64,000 bases of DNA from Prinia subflava (Eukaryota; Chordata; Aves; Passeriformes; Cisticolidae). The number at the start of each line of letters is the position of its first letter. The stretch's first letter is position 1. A program made the translations under genes and the position numbers. Positions 36,601 through 40,701 of this stretch are shown one piece after another. The stretch spans positions 124,001 to 188,000 of the forward strand of contig NC_086267.1 of NCBI RefSeq assembly GCF_021018805.1. The letters are read 5' to 3'. The notes beneath the pieces were generated by a model that was given only the letters and a program-made list of their open reading frames with translations, made no database searches and had not been told where the DNA came from.

Positions 36601-37291
36601 TTTTCAATGAAGAAATTTCTCCTCATGTCCACCCTGAATCTCCCTGGGCACAATTTGAGGTCATCACCTCTCGTCCTGTCCCTGTTCCCTGCGAGCAGAG
36701 CCTGACCGCCCCCCCACGGCTGTCCCCTCCTGTCAGGAGCTGTGCAGAGCCACAAGGTCCCCCTGAGCCTCCTTTTCTCCAAGCTGAGCCCCTTTCCAGC
36801 TCCCTCAGCCGCTCCAGGCGCTCCAGCCCCTTCTCCAGCTCCGTTCCCTTCCCATGACAGGCCTCAGCCGGGCCCGCTCTCCGGCCCTTACGTCTCTCAT
36901 GTCCTGGGCCCGCCGCTGCTCCAGCTCGCCCAGCCGGGTCTCCGCTCGCCTCAGAAGCCGCCAGGCCAGACCCAGCTGCTCCTCTGCTGGGGCGGCAGGG
37001 TCGGCGCCCTCCGCCCGCAGCCAGCGCTGGATGGTGTCCGCCGGCACCGGGGGCTCCGCCTGCGGGGCAACGAGAGGAGCCGTGAGAGACGGGGGTCCGC
37101 GGTACCCCGAACACCTCGGGCCGGTCCTGGGGGGTACAGCCGACCCTCGAAATAACCCCCGGGCTGGCCGGTGCCGGGGATACAACCAATACTCCAAACC
37201 CCACCCTGGGCTGTTGCTGGGGGTACAACCGGCCCCCGATGCCCCCGGGCCGGTCCCGAACACGCACCGGGGCGGCGGCGACCGCGTCCAT
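439..37291 (-). CDS. CCDC30: CCDC30-like coiled-coil protein, whole coding span (24 exons, about 1,122 aa)
   Basis: Joining 24 minus-strand exons gives 3,369 nt, an exact multiple of three, with matching phases at all 23 junctions. Coding exons from 5' to 3' end at 37268, 36892, 35921, 30178, 25817, 22507, 20512, 19711, 18780, 14711, 13941, 12405, 11442, 9893, 8334, 7525, 6801, 6211, 5605, 4004, 2408, 2039, 1262 and 439. The product is rich in E, K, Q, R and L, with heptad-like coiled coil from about residue 20 to 1,040. A Ser/Pro/acidic tail without coiled coil follows and ends in SLGSENF. There is no signal peptide, membrane segment or enzyme motif. The name rests on position directly downstream of PPCS in the same orientation, as in mammals, and on the coiled-coil character. 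CCDC30 has no well-defined function. The gene is probably complete, with a CpG-rich promoter just above 37291. Confidence 0.85.
1262..1301 (-). CDS. CCDC30: CCDC30 exon 23 (40 nt)
   Basis: 40 nt, phase 0 to 1, residues 1044-1057: [13 protein letters not shown] plus one base. Good acceptor (TTCTCCTTCCAG) and donor (GTAAGG). It is the only short exon found that bridges the phases of exons 22 and 24. Confidence 0.7.
2039..2150 (-). CDS. CCDC30: CCDC30 exon 22
   Basis: 112 nt, phase 2 to 0, residues 1006-1043. Last coiled-coil stretch ([19 protein letters not shown]). Donor GTGAGAC. Confidence 0.87.
2408..2541 (-). CDS. CCDC30: CCDC30 exon 21
   Basis: 134 nt, phase 0 to 2, residues 962-1006 ([20 protein letters not shown] and onward). 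Acceptor CCTAAG, donor GTAGGC. Coiled coil fading into a Ser/Pro segment. Confidence 0.85.
2650..2808 (+). mobile_element. CR1 fragment (old)
   Basis: 3' end of a CR1 copy of the type with ATGTGGATGTGGCACCTGGG and CTGGACTTGATCAAGATC, in CCDC30 intron 20. Confidence 0.75.
2977..3300 (+). mobile_element. CR1 fragment
   Basis: Carries the CR1 3'-end landmarks CCCAGAGCAGCTGTGGCTG, GGAAGGTGTCCCTGCCCATG and CCCTTCCAACTC, with its 3' end near 3300. Confidence 0.88.
3309..3955 (-). mobile_element. CR1 fragment, longest in the window (about 645 bp)
   Basis: Antisense copy beginning CACAGAATCACAGATTCACTA on plus, then CACATCCAGGGATGGTGACT, and running to a more 5' CR1 part (GCAGCCTCACCAGTGCCAAG). Abuts the preceding CR1 head to tail-end and stops about 50 bp from exon 20. 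Confidence 0.88.
4004..4145 (-). CDS. CCDC30: CCDC30 exon 20
   Basis: 142 nt, phase 2 to 0, residues 914-961 ([20 protein letters not shown] and onward). Very basic and acidic mixed helix. Acceptor TCCCAG, donor GTGAGAG. A long CR1 copy ends about 50 bp beyond the donor. Confidence 0.9.
5055..5470 (+). mobile_element. CR1 fragment
   Basis: About 415 bp from GGCTGGGAGAGCTGGGGGTG to the 3' end near CTGGAATTCCCT, in CCDC30 intron 19. Confidence 0.88.
5605..5726 (-). CDS. CCDC30: CCDC30 exon 19
   Basis: 122 nt, phase 0 to 2, residues 874-914 ([20 protein letters not shown] and onward). Acceptor TTTCCAG, donor GTAATG. Confidence 0.9.
6211..6358 (-). CDS. CCDC30: CCDC30 exon 18
   Basis: 148 nt, phase 2 to 0, residues 824-873 ([20 protein letters not shown] and onward). 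Acceptor TTTCCAG, donor GTAAGTG. Confidence 0.9.
6801..6958 (-). CDS. CCDC30: CCDC30 exon 17
   Basis: 158 nt, phase 0 to 2, residues 772-824 ([20 protein letters not shown] and onward). The donor (AAAAG followed by GTCTCT) is weak but is the one that restores the phase of exon 18. Confidence 0.83.
7525..7734 (-). CDS. CCDC30: CCDC30 exon 16
   Basis: 210 nt, phase 0 to 0, residues 702-771. Coiled coil including [19 protein letters not shown] and [18 protein letters not shown]. Acceptor TCTCAG, donor GTGAGTG. Confidence 0.9.
7884..8275 (-). mobile_element. CR1 fragment
   Basis: Antisense copy from CACAGAATCCCAGAGCAGC to CTCCAGCCCTCATGGCC, ending about 60 bp from CCDC30 exon 15. Confidence 0.88.
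8334..8507 (-). CDS. CCDC30: CCDC30 exon 15
   Basis: 174 nt, phase 0 to 0, residues 644-701. Q/R/L-rich coiled coil ([20 protein letters not shown]). Acceptor CTGCAG, donor GTAGGG. A CR1 fragment lies within about 60 bp of the donor. Confidence 0.9.
8668..8800 (+). mobile_element. CR1 fragment
   Basis: Short 3' end with GACGTGGCACCTGGGGACAT and ACTCAATGATTCT. Confidence 0.8.
9893..10133 (-). CDS. CCDC30: CCDC30 exon 14 (longest internal exon)
   Basis: 241 nt, phase 2 to 0, residues 563-643. Begins as coiled coil ([20 protein letters not shown], then [14 protein letters not shown]). It turns into a polar non-coiled stretch ([16 protein letters not shown]). Acceptor TTCAAG, donor GTATGAG. Confidence 0.83.
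10512..10680 (+). mobile_element. CR1 fragment
   Basis: 3' end from CAAAGCTGTGGCTGCCTC to CTGGAATTCTGTGATTCTATG. Confidence 0.85.
10682..10864 (+). mobile_element. CR1 fragment of a second subfamily, abutting the previous one
   Basis: Contains CCATCCCTGGAAGTGTT, GATGTGGCACCTGGGGACAT and ends ATGATTCCATGATTCC. Inserted at or next to the 3' tail of the preceding copy in the same orientation. Confidence 0.85.
11442..11599 (-). CDS. CCDC30: CCDC30 exon 13
   Basis: 158 nt, phase 0 to 2, residues 511-563, ending in the coiled coil [18 protein letters not shown]. Acceptor CTTACAG, donor GTAAAC. Confidence 0.87.
12405..12542 (-). CDS. CCDC30: CCDC30 exon 12
   Basis: 138 nt, phase 0 to 0, residues 465-510 ([20 protein letters not shown] and onward). 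Weaker coiled coil, rich in S and H. Donor GTGAGAC. Confidence 0.82.
13941..14081 (-). CDS. CCDC30: CCDC30 exon 11
   Basis: 141 nt, phase 0 to 0, residues 418-464 ([20 protein letters not shown] and onward). Acceptor GTTCCAG, donor GTATGT. Coiled coil. Confidence 0.87.
14711..14809 (-). CDS. CCDC30: CCDC30 exon 10
   Basis: 99 nt, phase 0 to 0, residues 385-417 ([20 protein letters not shown] and onward). Acceptor GTTCAG, donor GTGAGAG. Confidence 0.8.
15716..15935 (-). mobile_element. CR1 fragment
   Basis: Antisense: GGTTGGAAAGGACCTTAAAG, CTCTATCCCAGGTTGCTCC and GCAGCCACAGCTTCTCTGG. Confidence 0.87.
18285..18523 (+). mobile_element. CR1 fragment
   Basis: Contains GAGAGGCCCTGGCACAGGC and GGGGTAGTGGAAGGTGTCC, with the 3' tail GGGAATCTGTGA. 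Confidence 0.87.
18780..18972 (-). CDS. CCDC30: CCDC30 exon 9
   Basis: 193 nt, phase 2 to 0, residues 320-384. Classic heptads: [20 protein letters not shown] and [20 protein letters not shown]. Donor GTGAGTAAG. Confidence 0.9.
19711..19817 (-). CDS. CCDC30: CCDC30 exon 8
   Basis: 107 nt, phase 0 to 2, residues 285-320 ([20 protein letters not shown] and onward). A polar linker rather than coiled coil. Acceptor CTCTCAG, donor GTGAGAG. Confidence 0.78.
19856..20300 (-). mobile_element. CR1 fragment
   Basis: About 440 bp antisense, from CCCAGAATCCCAGGATGG through GTCTCCCTGAAGCCTTCTC to CTTAGCTCCAACAG. Confidence 0.88.
20512..20604 (-). CDS. CCDC30: CCDC30 exon 7
   Basis: 93 nt, phase 0 to 0, residues 254-284, beginning [19 protein letters not shown]. 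The in-phase donor is CAG followed by GTGTTT. A stronger-looking internal site (ATCT followed by GTGAGT), 25 nt into the exon, would break the reading frame and was not used. Confidence 0.75.
20655..20698. repeat. TTATT-rich low-complexity stretch
   Basis: Run of TTATT/TTTATT/ATTACT motifs just upstream of CCDC30 exon 7 acceptor side. Confidence 0.8.
20940..22440. other. AT-rich, repeat-poor block in CCDC30 intron 6
   Basis: About 1.5 kb without CR1 landmarks, tandem repeats or credible exons, with low CpG and several AT-rich runs (for example near 21230-21340). Unlike the rest of the gene's introns. No function assigned. Confidence 0.5.
22507..22622 (-). CDS. CCDC30: CCDC30 exon 6
   Basis: 116 nt, phase 1 to 0, residues 215-253. 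Strong coiled coil: [20 protein letters not shown] then [18 protein letters not shown]. Acceptor TCTCCAG, donor GTGAGG. Confidence 0.88.
22734..22870. repeat. About 45-bp imperfect tandem repeat in CCDC30 intron 5
   Basis: Two clear units start at 22779 and 22824, with CCCACACCTACCTGCAAATA followed by AATCCTGCATCCACTGG. Shorter related copies (CCCACAGCCACTGGGAATA) lie on the left. Confidence 0.75.
23598..23670 (-). mobile_element. CR1 3'-tip fragment
   Basis: Only the last about 70 bp: CACAGAATCACAGAATGGGC then GGAAAGGGACCTTGAAGATC. Confidence 0.8.
25066..25085. repeat. (TAAC)n microsatellite
   Basis: Four and a half copies of TAAC. Confidence 0.85.
25262..25640 (+). mobile_element. Candidate solo LTR (plus orientation)
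   Basis: Starts TGTCAGAATTAATGG and is followed by a segment with GTTACCGCGCCCC and AGTGAATAAACCCTCACC (AATAAA). A C-rich U5-like stretch with CACCCCACCGGCATCTGAGTC follows. This order resembles an avian endogenous retrovirus LTR. No clean target duplication was found, so ends are approximate. It lies in CCDC30 intron 5, near the exon 5 donor. Confidence 0.5.
25817..25970 (-). CDS. CCDC30: CCDC30 exon 5
   Basis: 154 nt, phase 0 to 1, residues 164-215 ([20 protein letters not shown] and onward). Less coiled-coil than its neighbours and rich in D, E, P and S. Donor GTAAGT. An LTR-like segment lies about 150 bp beyond the donor. Confidence 0.8.
26320..26506 (+). mobile_element. CR1 copy, 5' part, split by an LTR
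   Basis: GCAGCTGAGGGAGCTGGGAG, GGAGGCTCAGGGGGGACC and GGAAACAAGGACAGGACAAG, interrupted at 26506 by the LTR. Confidence 0.88.
26507..26930 (-). mobile_element. Solo LTR inserted into a CR1 copy (minus orientation)
   Basis: The flanking CR1 sequence is interrupted after GTGCCAGGGGAAG (26506) and resumes with GGTTTAGATCAAATATTAGG (26930). The insert reads on minus from TGTCGTAATGGATTT. It has an AATAAA in the context CACAATAAAGCCC and ends near CACCGGCCCTTCA. The TG...CA ends and nesting support a solo LTR; target duplications are not clear. Confidence 0.65.
26931..27150 (+). mobile_element. CR1 copy, 3' part, split by an LTR
   Basis: Resumes with GGTTTAGATC, then GTCTTCATGGAAAGGGTGG and GTGGATGTGGCACTTGGGGA, and ends GGTGATTCTATGA. 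Confidence 0.88.
27644..28065 (-). mobile_element. CR1 fragment
   Basis: Antisense, about 420 bp: ATCATGGGATCATAGAAAG, GGGACACCTTCCACTATCCC, and ending CTCCATGGCTTCGCTCCAAC. Confidence 0.88.
28977..29048 (+). mobile_element. CR1 3'-tip fragment
   Basis: GGAGCAATCTGGTCTAATGG, GGTGTCCCTGGACACTTCC and GTGTGATTCTATTC. Confidence 0.7.
29236..29590 (-). mobile_element. CR1 fragment, third subfamily
   Basis: Antisense: ATCCTGAGCTGAAAGAGAACC, CAATCCCACCCTGTGCCTC and CCTCTGCTCCAGCTGAACCC. Same type as the copy at 34023. Confidence 0.82.
29738..30090 (-). mobile_element. CR1 fragment
   Basis: Antisense: GGAAGGGATCTTAGAGCTC, CCTTCCACTATCCCACGTT and CATTCCCCCTTGTCCTGGCG. It ends about 90 bp from CCDC30 exon 4. 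Confidence 0.87.
30178..30353 (-). CDS. CCDC30: CCDC30 exon 4
   Basis: 176 nt, phase 1 to 0, residues 105-163, including [17 protein letters not shown] and [15 protein letters not shown]. Acceptor TTGCAG, donor GTACCT. Its codon phase joins exon 3 exactly, across an intron of about 5.6 kb filled with CR1 fragments. Confidence 0.8.
30718..30805 (-). mobile_element. CR1 3'-tip fragment
   Basis: AGGGAATCATTAAGGTTG, AAGACCTTCCAGATCATCAG and a partial duplication of TCAGATCATCAAGTCCAAC. Confidence 0.75.
32680..33000 (+). mobile_element. CR1 fragment
   Basis: GGCCTGGAGTGCCAGGACAA, CAGAGAAGCTGTGGCTGCC and the tail CCATAATTCCATGATTTTATGA. Confidence 0.88.
33435..33830 (+). mobile_element. CR1 fragment, second subfamily
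   Basis: GGAGCAGCTGAGGGAGTTGG, GAGGCTCAGGGGGACCTTC and the 3' end CATTCCCATGATTCTTGG. Confidence 0.88.
34023..34410 (-). mobile_element. CR1 fragment, third subfamily
   Basis: Antisense: ATCCTGAGCTGAAAGGGACC, CCATTCCCTGGGGAGCCTG and CCTCTGCTCCAGCTGAAC. Confidence 0.83.
35358..35465 (+). mobile_element. CR1 3'-tip fragment
   Basis: GAGCAACCTGGTCTAGTGG, AAGGTGTCACTGCCCATTG and CTTCTTCCAACC, then TGGAATCCCATGA. Confidence 0.82.
35921..36041 (-). CDS. CCDC30: CCDC30 exon 3
   Basis: 121 nt, phase 0 to 1, residues 65-105. Coiled-coil sequence [20 protein letters not shown] and onward, preceded by a TTCCAG acceptor; donor GTAATC. Confidence 0.85.
36440..36855 (-). mobile_element. CR1 fragment, second subfamily
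   Basis: Antisense, about 415 bp: CACTAAGCTTGGAAAAGG, GTCAGGAGCTGTGCAGAGCC and CCTCCTTTTCTCCAAGCTG. Its 5' end touches the CpG island about 40 bp from exon 2. Confidence 0.87.
36892..37059 (-). CDS. CCDC30: CCDC30 exon 2
   Basis: 168 nt, phase 0 to 0, residues 9-64, starting [18 protein letters not shown]. It is GC-rich (CpG island). The acceptor is CCCCGCAG and the donor GTAAGG. It holds the first amphipathic helix ([20 protein letters not shown]). Confidence 0.85.
37091..37260. repeat. GC-rich minisatellite in CCDC30 intron 1
   Basis: About four degenerate units of roughly 43 bp. Each has the pattern GGGCYGG..GGGGGTACAACC..CCCCC, starting near 37118, 37161, 37208 and 37247, with a partial unit at 37091. 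It fills most of the 208-bp intron inside the promoter CpG island. Confidence 0.7.
37268..37291 (-). CDS. CCDC30: CCDC30 exon 1 (coding part)
   Basis: Encodes MDAVAAAP (residues 1-8) and ends in phase 0 before a GTGCGTG donor. This ATG is the one whose frame continues into exon 2. An ATG 26 bp upstream is in another frame. Confidence 0.75.
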
Positions 37292-37394
37292 GCGGCGGGA
37301 CGGACACCCGGCGCCATGGCGACAGGCCACGCCCCTTGAAATGGCCCCGCCCCATCCGCAGTGTCGTGAATGAACCGTGGTAGGTCACGCCCCC

Positions 37395-37405
37395 TACGTC
37401 ACGTG
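37395..37405. promoter_or_regulatory. CRE plus CACGTG E-box
   Basis: TACGTCACGTG combines a CRE-like TACGTCA with a palindromic CACGTG E-box, about 105 bp upstream of the CCDC30 start codon. Motif recognition only. Confidence 0.5.
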
Positions 37406-37634
37406 TGGTTAGTAGGCCGCGCCCCCGCCATGCCCACTCCTGGCTCCGTGACGCCCCCTGGTGGCCAACAGCGGGCGCAGCGCTGCTCCCGCCGGGGTCA
37501 CCCCTGGGTCAACAAAAGGGGGCAAAAGTTTTCCCGATTTTTTTCTAAACCCAAAGTGAATCTGCTGGACCTGAAGGGGAAGAGGGCAAGTACACGGAGA
37601 AGGCTTTATGGAGGCCTAAGAGACCATGCCAGTT

Positions 37635-37925
37635 CCTACAAGAGACTCTAAGAGAGCTGGAAATGGACTTTGGACAAGGACATGGAGTGACAGGACAGGA
37701 TGGGATGGTTTCCCACTGCCAGAGGGCAGGGTTAGATGGGCTATTGAGAAGAAACTCTTCCCTGTGAGGGGGGAGGCCCTGGCACGGGCCCAGAGAAGCT
37801 GTGGCTACCCCATCCCTGGAATTATTCCAGGACAGGTTAGACAGGGCTTGGAGCAACCCCAGGTAGTGGAAGGCGGAAAGCGACAAGCTTTAAAGCCCTC
37901 TGAAACCCAAAGACGACTCCATGAG
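37635..37925 (+). mobile_element. CR1 fragment
   Basis: GAGAGCTGGAAATGGACTTTG, CCCAGAGAAGCTGTGGCTA and GCTTGGAGCAACCCC, with the degraded tail CGACTCCATGA. Between the CCDC30 promoter and PPCS. Confidence 0.85.
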
Positions 37926-37929
37926 ATTG

Positions 37930-39155
37930 AGCAACTGCAGAGCTAAGTAGGTCCATCCTGCAGAACCGACTCACTGGCTGAAGACACTGCACAAGGGGAT
38001 GATAGCGAGAAGAGGAACATGGCAGAGTCCAGTGAGGACCTTCCATTGAACCCTCTAGGATCCTCAGAAAGCAATGGACAGATCCTGGACTTGCAGGAGC
38101 CACTTCCAAATTAGGTACCACAACCGCCATTCCCATAGTGCTGGTGCCCAAACACTACCAGGTTGGGAGCACTTGTGGGCTTGGTTTAATCTCCCACTTG
38201 GAACAGGTGCATCCCTGACATGGGATCAGTTTGAGCTTAGGGAATCTCCCCAACTGGTACTTCACAAATAGGGGCAGACACAGTGCTGGAAGTCCACAGT
38301 GTGCTCCCAAGTCCAATGAAACCCCAAGATTTCCTGGGACCACTACCCTAGTCTGCTCCTCAAAAAGCTCAGATTATTCCTCTCCTTCCCAACCACCTCT
38401 GAGAAATTCCAGGACACTCTGAAGACAGTGGCATTTCTCCCAGAACTTGTCCCAACACACCTGCAAGGGCATGTTCAACTTACACAAGTTTTTATATTCT
38501 CATTCTTGCTGGCCCATCCATGCTGTGCAGAGGCTCCAAACTAACACAAGGGAAATCCCAGACTTGACATTCTCGTCAGTTATATACTGGGAGATGAAGA
38601 CAGCCAATTCTTGGCGATTATTCACGTTCTTTATCAGTCCTGGCCACAGAGAAGTTGTGAGCTCCTTCTCCTGACCCAGTTACCAGCTGGATCTCTTCCC
38701 TCCTGACCTGGACTTCTCCCATCACTGATGGGACCCACCGATCCCATCCTCATGCTCTTCTCTTGCTCTGCTGGCTTTATTTTCCTTGTTTGCTGAGTGC
38801 CTCTCACTTTCAGAGGATTGGTGTTATTACAAAATCACTGCTGCCTCCTGAACACTCTGTGGTTTTACCCAGAGCACAGTCTCGCCTCTGGACATGTTTC
38901 CAGCATTCCCATGTGCTGTTGTCCTTCTTTCCAGGATCCCAGTGAATTTATTTTGAGGACAGCCCACGAGCAGACACACAGTGGACACCAGGAGAGCTGC
39001 CGTTAAGTTTCTTGCAGGCATGAGGAATGCACACTTTGAAGCTGGTAACCATTGGAAGAGGGTTTAGATAAAACCAGGAACATTCCAGTTCTAAATCCAC
39101 ACAGTCAAGAAGAATCTTCCCCTTCCAGGGTCAATCACTGCCACCCCTTCTGCTG
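37930..39155. other. CCDC30-PPCS intergenic or PPCS 3' flank, no gene seen
   Basis: About 1.2 kb of apparently unique sequence without coding frames, CR1 landmarks or tandem repeats that I can recognise. Contains two minus-strand AATAAA hexamers (near 38775 and 38947). Confidence 0.5.
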
Positions 39156-39159
39156 TCAG

Positions 39160-39600
39160 AGAATCATGGAATCACTAAGCCTGGAAAAGCCCTCCAAGAT
39201 CATTGAGTCCAACCAGTCCCCCAGGACTGCCATGCTTGCCTAAACCCTGTCCCCAAGTGCCACATCCACACTTTTTTTGAACATTTCAAGGGATGGTGAC
39301 TCCACCACTGCCCTGGGAAGCTTTGACAATACTTGAACACCTTCCCATGAACAATTTTCCCAATATCCAACCCTGAACCTCCCCTGGCACAGCCTAAGGC
39401 TGTTTTCTCATCCTCTCCCTTGTTCCCTGGGAGCAGAACCCAACCCTACCACCTGCCTGCTCCTGTCAGGGAGTTGTGCAGAGCCAGAAGGTCCCCCCTG
39501 AGCCTCCTTCTCTCTAGGCTGAGCCTCTTTCTCAGCTCCCTCAGCTGCTCCTGGGGCTCCAGATCCTTCATCAGTTCCATTCCCTTCCCTGGACATCACC
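39160..39600 (-). mobile_element. CR1 fragment, second subfamily
   Basis: Antisense, about 440 bp: GAATCATGGAATCACTAAGC, CCCAAGTGCCACATCCACAC, TTGTTCCCTGGGAGCAGAACC and CTCAGCTGCTCCTGGGGCTC. Confidence 0.88.
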
Positions 39601-39710
39601 CCCTCAGTGCCCACTCCCCTTCTCCAACCTTGGCCTCAAGCCTGGATCCACCCTCTGTGGTCTCTGCCAGATGTGGCCTTGCCTTTGTTTACAGAGCTCT
39701 GCAGTGATTT

Positions 39711-39787
39711 GGGTCTTGTTTGGTGAAAGCTGCCCAAACACTGCCTTGAAAAACTTTCTGGTGTAAATGGAATATGAAACAAAGCAA
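39711..39787 (+). repeat. Left arm of an inverted repeat around PPCS exon 3
   Basis: About 75 bp. Its reverse complement matches 40788-40862 with about two mismatches over 73 bp. It lies about 600 nt downstream of the PPCS stop codon. Confidence 0.9.
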
Positions 39788-40081
39788 TTTTCGGATACCT
39801 GGGATGGAAGGAAAACCTTTGAAACAGCTGCTTTAGGGATGCTGCTGCAGAACCTGAAATGTAGGAACACGGAATCTCTCCCAAGATCTCCTGGCACAAA
39901 AGCTGATTCCCTTAAGTCACTGTCACCTCATTTTCCTTTTTGCTACCCTGGTTTCACCATCCACTCTCAACACCAGGTGATTCCCCCCACTCCAATCATA
40001 AAATCAGCACATCTTTCCTGCAAAGCCCCATTCCTTCCTACAGTCATTCTAAAAGACACTTCAAAGGAGATTCAAGAAACT

Positions 40082-40087
40082 TTTAAT
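40082..40087 (-). terminator. PPCS: Possible PPCS poly(A) signal ATTAAA
   Basis: The variant signal ATTAAA lies on the minus strand about 290 nt past the PPCS stop. More distal AATAAA hexamers exist near 38947 and 38775, so the true 3' end is uncertain. Confidence 0.35.
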
Positions 40088-40377
40088 ATACACAGACCTT
40101 CATAATTTCTTGTCCTCCCAGTTCTCCCAGCCCACAGGACAGGAACAAGCTCCTTTCTTCCTTGAGACACCAGGACAAATATCCTTTGGAATGGTTTCAC
40201 TTCCATGTATTTCTCTTTTACAATACCACAACAGCTGTGGCCAAGCTGTAGAAAAGCAATCATGTTGGACGGCCCTCCTCAGTGTTCCATGGGGATTGCT
40301 TCATTTACCTGGACAGGCAATTGCTCTGGGTCCACTCCCTCTGCAGCACAATTCCCTTGTTTCCTCCAAGCTGCTCC

Positions 40378-40701
40378 TCAGCCTTTTCTCTCTATAAAGG
40401 CCGTGTGCTGGCCCTGGAGGTAACTCACAATCTTCTCCTCTATTTCCATGCCTTGTGCTATTTCCTCATCGGACAAGGACAAGGGAGTCTGTGAGTCCCT
40501 GGTTACAATGATGACAGAGGTTCTCCGGGATTCCAGGACATTGGCCACCACCACCTGGTGCCGGTATTTCTCCAGAGCCTGCCGAGATTTATCCAGGAGG
40601 ATCTGGGGATCTGTCTCCAGTTTGAAGGAAATCACAAAGGCCTCAGGGGCCCAGTCTCTAACCAGGGGTGACAGCATTTTTGGCACCATCTTCATTGTGA
40701 T
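40378..40701 (-). CDS. PPCS: PPCS exon 3 (terminal)
   Basis: 324 nt, phase 0 to TGA (40380-40378), residues 210-316. Includes [20 protein letters not shown] and ends IERKG. Acceptor CACTGCAG. Confidence 0.97.
   Translation of the reverse strand: MTMKMVPKMLSPLVRDWAPEAFVISFKLETDPQILLDKSRQALEKYRHQVVVANVLESRRTSVIIVTRDSQTPLSLSDEEIAQGMEIEEKIVSYLQGQHTAFIERKG

Larger units (their letters stand above)
36860..37520. promoter_or_regulatory. CCDC30: CpG-rich promoter region of CCDC30
   Basis: CpG-dense block covering exons 1-2 and the 5' flank. Upstream of the start codon there are several GC boxes (CCCCGCCCC near 37343, CGCCCCC near 37388 and 37420). A composite CRE/E-box TACGTCACGTG lies at 37395-37405. 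The transcription start is not determinable from sequence alone. Confidence 0.7.
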
